A stretch of 64,000 nt of DNA from Anagrus nilaparvatae (GCA_022575985.1 JAKSXM010000137.1:19176001-19240000), one strand, 5' to 3'; positions 47,441-62,360 are shown, counted from the stretch's first letter. Numbers and translations are program-made. The notes: generated by a model not told the origin, from the sequence alone.

Positions 47441-48026
47441 TATTATTAAAATTATTTATTTGGTTATCAATGTTTACTTTTGGTTATAAAACATAAACAA
47501 TTGATTGTTTACCCACGTCTATTATCATATATCTTGTACTAGCATAAAATAATTTAAAACAGCTAAATTAAATTTAGCCACCAAAAATTTTGCACTTTAA
47601 AAAAGTTAGTTATATACCTAATTAATTATAAATTAAAAATAATTCAACATAAGTTTACAATAAAACATTTCACTTCATTCATATTCTAAATAATGAGAAA
47701 CAATCTTTCTTAATCCGTTTTCATAACTTTAGTTAACGTGTCGACACTGTATTAAGTATTGTATACAAAGGGTAAATATGAAGACAAAAACATTATATTA
47801 TATAAAGCTGTGTACAAAAGTATTGTGTTCAGAAAAAAGGTACCTTATAGAATAATTAAATGTGTTAAATTTTTATTATCTGTGTACTGACTTTAGTTTA
47901 AGTAAATAAGTTCCATTTCATCTTTATTTGTCTACATTATCTTTGTTTAAATAATAGCTTAATATTTTTTAGTGTATTTACTCATATGTCTATATGGGTT
48001 GCTTCAATTCAAAACATTTAAAGTTC

Positions 48027-48145
48027 TCATTTGGCCATTTTTGCTAATAATAACCCGAGTCTTACATTGTCACCGTTGGCAATTGGACTACCTCGCTGGA
48101 CATTTAACACATTCATAGGATCTCCTAGATCCTTACAAAAGATAG
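48027..48145 (-). other. Possible coding remnant, minus strand
   Basis: Minus-strand frame of 39 codons and a TGA, directly after ATCTTTTAAG, which could be an acceptor. The residues are protein-like (FCKDLGDPMNVLNVQRGSP then ANGDNVRLGLLLAKMAK), and the block is less AT-rich than its flanks. I do not recognise the family. It lies 0.6 kb beyond the R1 remnant and could be part of another element or a retropseudogene. Confidence 0.25.
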
Positions 48146-51100
48146 CTTAAAAGATTTACAAAATTTTTTTCCTCTAAATATTTTTAAGATATGTCTTATA
48201 AAATAAATTTAAAATGTTTCCAAAATCACACTAATACAAATAAAAAGAATAAAATCATATTTCTTAAAATTAATATTAAATAAATTATCATTATTTTTGT
48301 TAAATTAAATTATACTCCATTAATTTATAAAAATGTACACACCTTCGAAAAAAATAAAATTTTCTTATCTTAAAACTAACTTAATTTATTGACGTCATTT
48401 ATATTTGTTTCTGAATATTAAAATTATATCATTAAATATTAATGAATATGAATGTTTTTTTGTAAGATAATATTTTTTTTGAAAAAATAATTTTTTTGAA
48501 ATTTTATTTTTTTTTTTACTGAATTATCAAATTTTATATAAAAATAGCTGTAATGTGAAAAATTTCAAAAATCTTTAAAATTATACTTCAAGCAAATTTC
48601 CGCTCAGAATTAATGAATAATTTAAGAAAAAACAATTGCTCCTCTATGAGGAACCAAAAATTGCCCCCAAAAAAAAAAATTTTCAAAAAATAAAATTTCT
48701 GCATTAAAAAACCTAAATACCTTCAAATATAGTAAGAATTTAAATAATTTGAATATTTTTGTTTTAAATTTAAATATACCAAAAAAATTTTTTAAATGTT
48801 TAAATAATATATAATTAGAAATAGCCAAGCCTCCAATATTTTATTGATTTTAAATTAAATAAATTATCTGTAAAAAATTAATATTAGGCGTATAAAGATA
48901 ATTTTTTTTAATATCTATTGATTTATATATACTTTTGTCAACTTTTTAAATTTTTATTATATCAATAAGTTATTTTTATCTTCTGAAACATATTTTTTTT
49001 AAATTAAAATTTTAATTTTTTGATTAAAAAAATATTTTTATAATGAATTTGTGCCATACGTTTTAATTTAAAATTGATATAATTTTGTGTGATGCAAACA
49101 GCCAAAACTGAAAAACACTCATATACACTGAAAAAAAAGTTCGCTCTTATTTTTTTTAATAAAAATTCTGATATCAATTTATTAATCTAATATTGAAGTA
49201 GAAATTTTTTTATTTTATAAGCGTATAGGTTATTAACACCTGGGATCAAGTTGTTATTCTATCACGTAAAAAACTATATTTAAATAAATATTTGATATTG
49301 AAATTTTTCCTGGTAATTTTTTTTATTATCTTATAGATATTGATTATAATTAAAAGTTCAAATAACTCTATATACTCATTCATAATTTGTTCAGTCTTAA
49401 ATTTTATCATATTGCAACCTAGTTGTGTACAGGGTCGTTCAATTTTAAAATTATTTTGAGGTTGTTCGTGAAATATAGGAGTTGAATTCTTAATTTCAAG
49501 ATTCGTTTTAAATACGTTATGTAATAAAGTGTTAAAGATTATTAAAACTTTACTAAATTGAAACAGTGGCAAAGTGAAGCAGTCATATATTATTTCAAAT
49601 ATTTTTAATGTGTTGATTATCTAATCTATCATTTTAGTTACTCTCCTCAAAATTCCACGAACTGAGTGTGCAAATGCAGGGTAAGGAAATAAATTTTGCA
49701 GTTTTTTATATATTATTTAAATGGTGACCCGCGCAGAAAATTTCATATCTAAAATCATCCTTAGTGACGTTTAGTCTTGCACAGTAACTTGTTTGATATA
49801 TATAGTATCTACAATAAAACGAATTCAAATCTGTATTTTTACGTAATTTTAATGCAAGTCATGGTTGCAAACGTAAAGCCGAAAATCTCAATACTGTGCC
49901 AATAAACAGAAATATCAACTATTTAGGAAGCTAATTTACTTCTTAGTTTTAAGGACAGTTGTGGTCGTTAAGAAAATATCCTTCATTAGTTACCTAAATG
50001 GACCTCCTGGGCTTCTAATAAAATTTGCTACTTATAACTAAACTTTCACCAAATACCTTCCAGTTGGTCTCATTTTTTTGTCCAAGAGGATACTTTTACA
50101 CCCCTTTAACTGCTCCTTTTTATCGTATCCTGTTTTTCCATGATAATGTCAATAAACTAAATGACTATTTTTGACTAAAAATAACCAGTTTTTCAATTGA
50201 TTACAAAATTACAATTATTGACCAAAATAGGTCTACAAAAATTTTTTTACATTTATAGCATGGACTCCTGCACTTTTAGGTCCAGAAGACTCATTTAGAT
50301 AAACTTAGGGTATAAAGTATATTTTTTCAACTATACCAGAACCTGTCCTTGACGTTATATAGAAGCAAATCAGCTTCCCAAACAGTATACACTCCCCTTG
50401 TAAGAATTTCGTTTAAATCAAAATTACACGCTGCATCTCAGACAAAAAAAGCAAAAGTACACAACAAATTTTTTTTCAAGTAGCATTGAAAAATATCTGT
50501 ACACAACAATAATGAAGACAAAATTCTTTTACAAATGTATCAGTTGTCCTTTTGGTTAAAAAAATAATAATAATAAAATAACATCCATAAACATCTATAT
50601 ATATTTATAAAAAAAAAATCATATAATTTTTTTACTCCAAAAGTCATTAATCATTTATTGAAGAAATCTTTAATGTGTATATATCATCATCATATAAAAA
50701 AATATTTACTTTCTCACTCTTACTTTTTTTATATATTTTGTACTAAAGTAGAAATAAGTATTTATACCATATATATATATAATAAAAGTAGTTACCTTTT
50801 TGAAGTCGTTAAAGAGATGGAAGTCAATCGAGCGTTAAGCTTTTGTAGAACTATATAGGTATATATAACGTCAAGCGATAAATTTTCCCTAAAATACCCC
50901 TCGACACGAGAGTGAACAGGACAAGACGCTTTTGTATGTATTTAGTATACTAGGATACAAATACAAAGAATGTCATCATGTTTATAAACTGATATCTCAT
51001 TGGATTTTCATCTTGAAATTTTTAGTCAATGATATTATGTTATTTAACAATAGCTAATATTTTGAACTTTTTTTAGTACTTAAATTTCTAGTGTTTTTAG

Positions 51101-51956
51101 GTAGGAATATTTACTTGATAGTTAATTTAAAAATTTTAATATTTTTGAAGTATTTAGGGGACGAGTATTGAAATTTGAAAGACCATTTTCAGTTAATTTT
51201 ACCAATAAAATTTGGTAATATAATGGCTAATTTCATTATAAAATTTTGTCACCTAAAGATAAAATAAATAGAAAAATTTTTTAAATAACTGGATTTTGTG
51301 GATTTTTTACACATTTGTGGTTCAAGTCCAGTTGGCTAAATATTCAGTTATTTCAAACTAGCCATGCAAATTTTAATTCTCATTGCAAGTGAACTTTCTT
51401 ACCTATCCCAAAACATGCAAAATTCTCTATTTCTGAGTTAAAAAAAATAATTTAAACACTAACCAAAACACCGAATCACTAATTAAAAATACAAAAAAAA
51501 AAAATTAAAAAAATTAAAATAATTTTATTTGTATTGTTTAAGTGGTTATAGTTTAATTAACCAATTAATATTATTTAATTAAATTATAAAATAGTAATAA
51601 ATAAAAATTTAAATAAATATTTTAAATCAATTTAAGAAAGGAATTAACTTTTAATTTAAAAAGTTAACCTTAAAAATTTTAACCTCAAAAAATTATAACA
51701 TTACATTAAATACAACAGGACAATTTTTACCAGGTTTGAATTTTTCCAAATCAGTTAAAATCGTGTGTAATGATAAATGATTAATTTAATTAATAATTTA
51801 TTTTACAATTTATTATTTTATTTACCTATAAATTATTCCTTCAATTATGTTAATTTTTAATATATTAAAATACACAAAATTTATAATAAAATTAGGATAA
51901 AAGTAAAAATTTTAGTTATGAAAAACAAAAAACACAAATAAAAAATTAACATTTGA

Positions 51957-52472
<516 letters not shown>

Positions 52473-52653
52473 GTATTATGAAACAGGCTCAATTAGGCCT
52501 AGAGCTATCGGTGGTAGTAAACCCCGAGTGGCTACTGCGGAAGTTGTTAATAAAATTTCACTTTATAAAAGTGAATGCCCTTCGATATTTGCTTGGGAGA
52601 TAAGAGATCGACTTTTACAAGAGGGCGTTTGTACTAACGACAATATACCAAGT
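52473..52653 (+). CDS. ey: Pax6/eyeless coding segment 3: linker and most of the RED half
   Basis: The 181-nt exon finishes Arg and encodes [60 protein letters not shown]: paired-domain positions 56-116. It ends in phase 0 at donor GTAAGTA (52654), the conserved Pax6 boundary before VSSINRVLRN. Two residues differ from the near-invariant sequence: Asn82 (usually Ser) and Ser89 in YKSECPS (usually Arg in YKRECPS). The last RED helix, linker, homeodomain and transactivation region must lie beyond the window, so the gene is partial here. The three joined segments give 120 uninterrupted codons, so there is no sign of pseudogenisation. Confidence 0.98.
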
Positions 52654-54044
52654 GTAAGTACAAATTTATATTTTTTTTTTCCTTTTATTTAAATAATTTG
52701 TCCAATATATTCATAATTTTTAATTAATTTCATTGAAAAAATATAAAAGATTTCTTTTTTTTTATTTAATTAAATTTTTTTTTTTGAATTTATAATTATT
52801 TGAAAATTAGTATTCGTATTTACTTAAGTTTCGTTTATTATAGACAAATAAATTAAATATGCAAAATTAAAATTCAATCACATGATATTGATAATTTATT
52901 TTATGTAATTAGCCTAAATTTTTTAAAAAATATTTCCGAATTAAAAAGAACGTGATTATCACGTGTCTGTTAATTAAATTTATATTTTTTGGTCTCGTAA
53001 TTAAAAAACAATAAAAAAAAAAAAAAACAGGAGTATTTATAAAATTATCATAAATAGGTAAATTCGTGGTCGTTAACATTGTGTGGCTTTTGTGTTAAAG
53101 AATAATACACGAAAGAATATCGCTTGGATAGTCCTGAAATAGAGTGAAAATTTGCGTGATTTTGCAAAAAGGTGTATATTATAGAAAGAGATTATGTATG
53201 TGTGTGTGTAAGTGTAGGTAATGAGGAAACAAAAGAGAATTAAAGTGAGTCTGTGCTTAAAAAGCTTCATTTATGTACACTAACACCAACTAGCTGAAAG
53301 TATATTATAGCATATTTTCAGTTTAGTAATTGACTCTCTCTTTCTTTAATTGTTGTTATTAATGAAAGTGTAGTTAATTTTCTTAAGAATTCAATTTATT
53401 TTGATTTGAGACGAAATTGGATTTAATTTTCTTTTGTTTTAGCTTGACAATTTTTTTTTTTTTTTTTGTATTTTTTTTGAATATTTTTTCAATTTTAATC
53501 TAATGTTGTAGATATTTTTGATGACTTGATAACTCAAAAGACAAAATTTAAAATTATAAAAATTTATGACAGTAAAGATTAAGTTGAATTATGATATGCG
53601 CCATTGAAATGAGATCCGATTTCGAACATTTGATCCAGTGCAAAATTTTTAGTTATTAAAATAGTAATTTTCTATAGTATTTTTAAAAATTACGATTTAA
53701 ATCGAATAATTTAACAATTTTAAATAATTTTAAATAACCTTTTCTATGTTTTACTTTTATAAGTTCTGAAATGAATTTTATTTGTGAGTTAAAGCGCCAT
53801 CTATCTTCAAAAATATTTAAATTCAGTTCAACAATTTTAATTCAAGTACAAAGAAAAAATAAACCATTTATTTAAAACAAATTCGTAATAATATTTCAAT
53901 TTACAATTCAAGCAGTAAAATCGAATAAAAAAAAGAAAAGAAAAATACAAAATTAATAAAAAAAAATATATATATCGTGATATTTGATGGGTATTTTATA
54001 ATACAAAAGCCTCCATATTTTAAGATAAAAAAAAGAAAAATAAA

Positions 54045-54145
54045 ATAAAATTGTCAGTTCCTTGGCTAAAGAGAGTGTGCTCTACTCGTTGCTATGGTTA
54101 TTTGCATGCGTCCAATAAACGAACGACATTCAAAAAGGGTCATAC
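54045..54145 (+). promoter_or_regulatory. Possible enhancer with X-box-like and octamer words
   Basis: A mixed-sequence island in AT-rich intron. GTTGCTATGGTTA (54088-54100) resembles an RFX X-box half pair. It runs directly into a perfect POU octamer ATTTGCAT (54100-54107), followed by CCAAT at about 54112. No ORF. Regulatory function is inference. Confidence 0.3.
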
Positions 54146-55829
54146 TTTTTTTTTAAGACAAGGAATTGCGTTATATATAGAGGGTTGATGCTTAAGTTTG
54201 CCTTTACACACTTTTTCAAAAAAAAAATATATTTCAAATATCTATAGAGTATGTACCTTAATTTCTTCTTTTTTTTTGCTTTATTCTTTTTCTTATTCTT
54301 TTTTTTTTTTTCTTTATCAGTCGATTACCCTATCCCCTTAAATATAAAAAATCTTATATACAGTAAAGACGACGACATTCTTTTTAAAAACTTTCCCTCT
54401 TTTTTTTCATGCTTTTTTTTATAATATGGATTTAAAAGCGACTAAATCTAGCGATTATTTTTAGATTTTATGGAGAAAAATTTAATATATGATTATTTGA
54501 TTTGATTATATTATATATAAGATTATATATGAATTTTTTTTTTTTTTTATTTCAAGTTTTAAGAAAATAGCAATAAAAAGAAAATTATAATACTAAATTT
54601 TTTCTTTTTTATATTAGACTGGGGGTTGGGCTGAAAATGTTTGTTATTTAAGTTTGAGAAATTTTTCTTAGCTTAAAGGTGCTGCTTAAAATGTATTTTT
54701 TTTGTCTGATTTTCAGGCTATTTTTGTATTTTAATTAACTACACTCTAAGCTAGAAGTAAACAAAAGAGCCGGCTCCTGATATTCCAGAATCGAAAATTC
54801 AAAAAAAAAATATCTGCAAAATTGAAAAATATTAAAAGCTCAGTAAATTACAGTATGTCTCAAATTAAAAATTAATAGTCATTTTATCCCACTAAAAATC
54901 AGCGAACAATTTTAAAAATAACGTCCAGGCTAATATAAACAAAAATTCACTCAAAGATCAAAAGCTCCTCTATCTTCTTAAATCAAATTTCCCAGTTACT
55001 ACAAAAATTTAAAGAAAAGTTTTCTTATAATTCCATAAAAAATGGAAAAAATAAATTTCCTAAGACAAATAAAAAAACAAAAAGCTAAAGCAGATAATTA
55101 ACAAAAGAGATTCAAAAAACTTTTTTTCTTCTTAAAACTTGTTGTGGGTTAACGCTCCTTTAATGGCCCGTGTAATATTCCATTAAATTAGTACTAAGTA
55201 GTATAACAGAAGCACAGACCTTAAAATAACGAATTATTTTCTCAGTTCTTCACCTTTACTTTTTTTTTTTTCTTTTGATCTCATTTTATTTTATTTTTTC
55301 TAATATTTAAATAAAATTTTAAAATTTATGTCAAAAAAAATATTTTTACCTCGAATTTATGTTGTTGAAACCATGCAATATTCACGTGCTTGTTTTATGT
55401 AAATATTAATGAACCTTTAAAAATCATAACTCATGTAATAAAATATAAATTAAAAATAAATTTTTTTTTTTTTTTTGTTATCTATTTTAAATAAATTATA
55501 ATAATAGAATTATTTCTTTTATTTAATTATAAAATTAATAATAATTTAATGTAATTTAAATATTTAATTATAAAAAACAGCTTTTTAATGATTAAGCAAA
55601 AAAATATTAAAATTAAAAGTTTATTTAAATCAGGTTACTGTCTTTGGAAAATTTAATTAGTTTCTTTATTTTTGTTGTATGCAAATTATATTTAATTAAT
55701 TAAAAAATTTAATTATTTCATTGGGGTTTTTAGGAATTTTAATAACGGGATTTTTGAAATATTTGGAGTAAAAATAATTCTGGAGAACTTTGGCTTGAAA
55801 TTTAAATTTTTCCTCCGGAATCACACATT

Positions 55830-56160
55830 CTCACAAAAATTTTTTTGGTCGTAAGGTCTGCGAAATGTTGTAGGTCCACAAACTTGGCCAATTTTTGAAG
55901 AAAAAAAACAGTATGAAACCCCAGAATAGCCTATAGATTTTTAGATTAAAAAAAAAAAATAAAGTTTATACTTGACATTTTTCGGTATTTTGGTTTTGAA
56001 AGGGTATGTTGGGGCACTGAAAACCCGCCATTTACCCTCGCGCTTAAAACCAGCAAAAATTTGCCAAATTTGTGGTCTCATAACTTGTTCCAGAACCCTT
56101 GGCTAAAAAATCGTATGTATGTTATGGTCTCGACTATCTCAGAGCAAAAAATCATCTCTT
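55830..56160. repeat. Relative of the 37628-38100 inverted-repeat element
   Basis: CAAACTTGGCCAATTTTTGA, AGAATAGCCTATAGATTTTT, TTCGGTATTTTGGTTTTGAA and CTCGACTATCTC match the other copy in the same order, but the inner right arm is lost. Confidence 0.55.
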
Positions 56161-57080
56161 ACACTCACATGCACTTATTACCACATCAGGCCCTGAGGTG
56201 GTAACTAATTCAAGCAAACTTGAGCAGAACACCTTGATAGTGTACATTTCCTAAAGTTCATTTTATCCTCGGAAATATTAATCCTTACCATAAAAAACTG
56301 AATTCTATCCCTAGAGAACTTTTACACTAAAAAGTTTACTTTTAAAATAAAACATTAAGTAAACAAAAAGTAGAGAAAAACAGTATTTACTTTCTCGAGA
56401 ATTTAATTTTGAAGAAAAATAAGATTTTATATTTTCTTAATAAAAATAAAAAGTGAAATTTTTCTGTAAAAAAAATTCTTTAGATATACACTCAAATAAT
56501 ATATTAACTTCTACGCTTTGAAAATAACTTTGATTATTGAAGGAAATTTCATTATTTTCTTTCTTCCCTTTTTATCATAATATCGTCAAATTCAATGTTC
56601 TCATACGTAACAAACAAAACGAGCGAAAAAGATAGAAAAGAGATTGTTAAAATACTCAAGAATTCAAATACCTGATAATTTTAATAATTCAATTTTTTTT
56701 TTAATATTAAATTTTTAAAAAAATTGTTAAAGAATTTATAAAAAAAAAAATCGTAAAAAAAAATGCTTTTGATAACTCGATAAAATGATTTTCCATTTGC
56801 ATTCTCGCATCTAATGGCCCGTCAAATCCGCAAAAAAAAAAATGTTCAGTCAGTGAAATTTTTTTTTCCGATCCGTCACACTCAAAGTTATTTTTTTATA
56901 ATACATAAATACTATATAACACAAAAAAAATCTTTTGAGTTTCAAAAAAAAAATCTTCAAAAAAAAAAATCGGCTCTTAAAAAAAAAAATTAATTTTTTT
57001 ATTTATCTTTTCCACAGAATATTAACAGATTTAAAAATACACACACACACTAATACCATAATTTAAAAAAAAAAGTAGAG

Positions 57081-57165
57081 AATAACAACGTGCTGACGCG
57101 TTATTGCTTTACTCGCACCACTGATTTTTTTTTCTCTCGGCGTAACGCGCGAGCCTGCGGCCGTT
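57081..57165 (+). promoter_or_regulatory. GC-rich island in the last intron
   Basis: TGCTGACGCGTTATTGC and CGGCGTAACGCGCGAGCCTG stand out in otherwise A/T tract sequence. No ORF and no clear splice sites. Candidate conserved noncoding element or intronic promoter. Confidence 0.2.
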
Positions 57166-59138
57166 TATTTTTTTTTTGTTATTCTACAATTTTTTTTTGA
57201 TGCTACTGATACTGCATATACAGTAACTCTTTTTCTATATTATTCATGGTTAGCTGAATTTTGCTTTTATTTTCATTTTTTTTTTTTATTATCATTTTTT
57301 TTTTACAAATTTTTTTTTTTATTTTATACTTTGTTCATTTCATTTTATTTTATTTTATATATAAATAACGTTTCTGTTTTATAAAACCGCGTAGAAGACC
57401 ACTATAACATTTGGCTTTTCGGCTTCTGTGATTTCATTATTTAATTAATTTTCTCTTTTCTTTTGCTTTCTTTGTCTATTTATATATACTTTTTTAACCA
57501 AAAAAAAATAAAAGCTTTTGGTAATTTTATTCGTTTGAAATAATTAAAATCTTGATAGACGATTATGAATATAATAATTTTGTGTTATCTTTTTTTAATT
57601 TTTTTATGGGAAAAGTAATGTATTTTGCAGGATTTATTTTTATGTAATTTTAGTAGCTAATAAATTAAAATCAAATGTTTTTTGTGAAGTTTATTACTTA
57701 TTCAAGAATTTTATGAGAACAAGTTTTTTTTCCTCTTTTTTTGAAGCATTTTTCAAAATTTGTGCTAAAAATCCAAGTTTCCAAAAAATTTTTGGTCCTC
57801 TAAATCCTAACACTCGAAGTCTATTTAAAAACCTGAACCCTACGAACAGAATCCAGCGAAGCAATCATTGTCATTAAAACTCAAAAACAGTCACATTAAT
57901 TTCCAGTAATATCAAAACAAACTTGAAAGTAAAAATAATTTAAAAAATACATTCTTACAACTTCGAATGTTCCCTTATTTTTTCTTTCTTTATTTTATTT
58001 TCTCCCTTACAACAATTAAAATTTCCTGCTCGCCTGAACAAATTTAACCCTTATCCATAAGAAATTTAGCACAGACGACGACGTCCAAACGATCAACGTT
58101 GTTGGTCTTTTTTCTTATATCCTTTTTACTCTTATTTTCACTTGATCGCTATAATACAAAAAAAAAATTCAAACTGATTATCATTTAGATTATAAAAATA
58201 ATTGTTGTTATTATTATTATTTGTAATTAAAAATAAAATTTCATATATTTATACATTTTTTTTCTCTTCCATATAATTTTCTAGTCGTCAATTTATCAAA
58301 AAATTTATACTCAATTTAAAAAAATAAAAGCCACAAGAAAATACAATTCTTAGCGGGGTGTCGTTTAAACGAATGGATTTTGGTAAATTTAAGTCAAATG
58401 AATTCTTGGCATAAAATTTTATAAATTTTTCAAATACTGCTAGGGTAAATTATATAAATGTATGTAAAGAAAATTTATATATTTTTTTGCTCTCTAGTCT
58501 CCGTAAATCAATGCGTTTTTTCCCTTTTTTTTGTCACTATTTCTTTTTTTTCTCAATTGCGCATGCAATATATATATTTTCTCACTTTCTTTTTTTTCTT
58601 CCGACTATTTATCTACGCATATATCTTAAGTTTACTACAAGTTGTTGCTGTGATTTCCCAGTTCCTTAAGCGTTTCGTTTCTCTAGCTGTAAAATTACGG
58701 GGATGTACACTTTTTTTTTTCACCCTAGTTTTCTTCGTTTTTCTGTTTATGTACAAGGGAGAATAATAAAAAGATAGTAGAAGAAGAGGTGGTGACTTGT
58801 GTTAGGAGTGTCAGATACGTCCGGTTGCTACTGCATTATGTATTTTTGAGACTCTTTAAGATGCGCTGACTTTACTTCTAAAATATGCATATATATATAT
58901 GAGTATGTTTGCTTGTATTGATGCATTTATGTTGGTATCGACAGAGAATATTTTATTTTACAGACACACACTACTTAAGACACATTCTTCGGTATTCAAG
59001 TAGTTATATTAGTATCTTAAGTCAGACAGCTAAGCTATAATTATACTACCTGTTTGCGACTGAAAATTACTGACTTATAAATGTTTTAGATCAAAATATA
59101 TAGTAAAGATTTTTATTAAAAAACTAAAATTTTTATTT

Positions 59139-59178
59139 TTCTCGCAAGAGAAACGGCTACCTTTGAAGTATATAAATA
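59139..59178 (+). repeat. TTCTCG-hairpin/TATA motif copy
   Basis: TTCTCGCAAGAGAA (59139-59152), an 18-nt spacer, then TATAAATA (59171-59178). The only copy whose spacer is not 15. Confidence 0.6.
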
Positions 59179-59631
59179 AATATATATATAAATCTTTTAT
59201 TACTTAGGCTTATGACTTTTAGATTTAATATATTTTATTGGACCTAATAACTTAAGTAATCATTAGTGCAATTTCAGTGCTTGTATTTGCACTAAAGTGC
59301 CAAAACTATTAATACTCTTGATTTTATAAGCGAAAAAAACAATTCAATTGAATATAAGCCGTGAAAAAAATGATTATATTCCATAATATACATTTACAAG
59401 TACTAATACCAAACATAAATAACCGCGAAAACCAAAGTGTAAGGTATTATCGGCTTTATATACGATATAGTATACAATATTGTAACAATAATAAAAAAAT
59501 GCATAATTATTTTTCTTATTTACATGGAATTCAACACCAAACTTTATTATAAAAATGAAAAAAAAAATCATAACGTTTGCCATTGAAGTACAAAGAGTAT
59601 ATGCCGACAACCACTAAAATATAAAAATCGA

Positions 59632-59725
59632 GAAGAGTTCAACCACCGTTGCATATCAACTGTCCTATCTGATCACCTGAGACCACTCTTCGATTCTTGT
59701 AAACGTCCACTTTTACTCCGTTTGA
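59632..59725 (+). promoter_or_regulatory. GC-richer noncoding block
   Basis: Mixed sequence including CAACCACCGTTGCATATCAA, a CACCTG E-box (59675-59680) and AAACGTCCAC. Not coding. A candidate regulatory block by composition only. Confidence 0.2.
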
Positions 59726-61862
59726 TACCGACAAACTCTTTTTTTAAATAATCTTTTAATTACAAAAATATATCATTTAGATACTATCTTTTTTATTCTG
59801 AGCTAAAAAAAATTCTAAACTAGGCAATAAAATTTGGCGCGTGGCTCGCTTGTATTTTACAGAACATACAATTAACCCTCTTTTTTCATCTCCTTAGATT
59901 TTATACCCTTTTATTTATCATATATACATAAATACTTTCATATTAAAATATATATAGAGGAAGAGTCACCGCCCCCGCGTTTGATATTTTCAAGAGGAAC
60001 CGCCCGCTGTGTTTTTAAATACTGTATAATATTTCTCTTACTGCTTGAATCTCCATCTTTTTCGCTTGCTTTTTGTATTCTCTGCAAATTTTCTACCCTA
60101 ACTTTTTACATGTTACATACACAATATTTAATAAAACTGAAGGAAACAGTATATGAATTCAAAATTTTTGATATTGCCTTGTTTATTAATTTTGAGATTT
60201 GTAAAGTTTATAATTTTATTCCTGGATTTAATCAGATATTGTAAAAACTTAAACAATTTGCAAAAACAAAAAATGTTTTCTTTGTTTTGTTTTTTTCTTT
60301 GAAACTTATCTAACATTTAAATTACAAAAATACCAAACGTTCCGCAATTTAAATGTAATTTGTATTCCTATTTTTATTTTCAAAAAAAGGTTTTCGGATA
60401 ATACATAAGCCTAAAAATCTCTTTTATACATTTTCTATTTATCTATTTCTTGTTTATAAATCCACTTATTTTTATTGTAAATTCTTGTGACTTTTTCCCT
60501 TCGCATTTAAACTTTTTTAAAGTTTACATAGTTAAAAAACAAATATTTTGACAAAAGAATTTCTTGTTTTTATTTAAATTACGTCTGTACAAATAATTTA
60601 CTATTTAAATAAAATATTTTTTTCACATTTAATTAAAACAATTTTTTAAATATATTTTTTAGATTCTGTTAAAGCAAAATAATTAATGGTACGTATTTAA
60701 CGGATGAAGGGTGTCCAGTGATTTATCAGTTGTATATATAAAGAAGGGTAACTTTTTGGACACACATTGATAATGTTCCTTTTCTTGTTCATAAAGTTCA
60801 TATATATAAGCCATAGAAAGACAACGATAAGAGAGACCTAAATTATTTGTAATATACTCCACGATTTTGTGTAGAACAAGAAAATAACCTCACTATTTTT
60901 GTCCTTTCATTCTTATCACAATGACTTATTATATATGTTAAATTTTTCTTTCTTATATTAATTGATATTTTTGGCCTTGAAATAAATAAATATTTTTTCA
61001 GTTTGTTGTGAATCATCTACTGATTTCAATTTTTTTTATCAATTTGTAAATAAGAAAATTTTTTTATGTAAATTTTGATGCAAAAATAACAAATAAGTTA
61101 ATTTTTGAATAATATTTTGTAACACAAACTTTTAAAAAAAAAATTCGTTTATTTACATGCGTTTAAGAAATAAAATAAAAACACCCTTAGTCAAATAATG
61201 GTATCTCACGCATTTTTCATTGTTTTGCAATTTCTTTTTTATGTTCTCTACTGGACGCTTGCCGGTTTCCCACGCGAAGGGGCGTCTCTTTTTTAAGTCC
61301 GATATAGTTGTATTACATTATATGAAATAAGAAATAGAAAAATTTTAGGGTTTAACTGTATTACATTTTTTTAAACATATTTTATGTATGTTAAAGGCGC
61401 GTGCCGTAAAAACAAATGACATTTTTATTTTGGATCGTTTGAAAAAATTTCATGCATGTGTTTAGCTTATTTTTTTATATAAAAACGGAAATTTTCCGTA
61501 TAATTATAATACGTAATTTTATGAAAATTATTAGCAGAGAATTTAAATTTTATGGCTACACGTGCATTTTTTGTTTACTGCTTCAAATGTTCTACCAGGG
61601 TTAGGTTGGTTTATTTTTTCCTCAGCATCAATGCTGATGCGAGTTTTTGATGAAGAAATTATTCGCAACTGTACCGCGGCAAGGTAATATTCAGAATGGA
61701 ATAAATCAATCGAGCTAATTTATACTATTTAATGTATTCAAATAATTTATTCCAAATATTAATTCTAGAATTAATTTTGCAGCAGATCTACTAACGTTTC
61801 AAGATATATTCGTATATGTGATTAAAAAAATTTATTATACAAAGAATAGGAAATAATAATTT

Positions 61863-61899
61863 TATTTATAATAACGAGAGTGCATTTCTCTTTCGAGAA
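61863..61899 (-). repeat. TTCTCG-hairpin/TATA motif copy
   Basis: On the minus strand, TTCTCGAAAGAGAA (61899-61886), a 15-nt spacer, then TATAAATA (61870-61863). Confidence 0.65.
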
Positions 61900-62360
61900 T
61901 TCTCCGGAACCAGAAAAATTTTGATGGATCTTACATTTTTATTTTCTAACCTTAACAAACATTATACGTTGCTTCTTAAAATATTATTTTGAATATGAAA
62001 AGAACCAATAGATGCGTTTACACCGGGCTCGGTTGAGTTGAATTTTAGTTGAAATTAAGTTTGTGTAAAAATAGTCAAATATATTATGATCTCAAAGTTA
62101 ACTACCTTTTAGAAATATGCAAATTTTTTATAGAATTCTAATTCAAATCAACCTAGCTATGTATCCTTTTTACTTATCGAGCAACTGATAAATATAGCAT
62201 AGAAAAGCAACCATTAATTAATATTCTTAATTTATTTTTAAAAATCAATAAAATTTGATTTTGGGATATTTTTAACGAGATCTATAGTAGTATCATGATA
62301 CAATTAAATAAGTGAAAAATACTAAATTGAAATACAGATACATAATTTGAACCATAGTTT

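Noticed and set aside
49246..49572. 108-codon frame on the minus strand
   Set aside because: At roughly 75% A+T, about one such frame is expected by chance in 64 kb of two strands; no domain, no splice context and no composition change.
58458..58766. 102-codon Phe-rich frame that looks like a membrane protein
   Set aside because: It is a translated T-rich tract inside the Pax6 intron; the apparent hydrophobicity comes from TTT/CTT codons.
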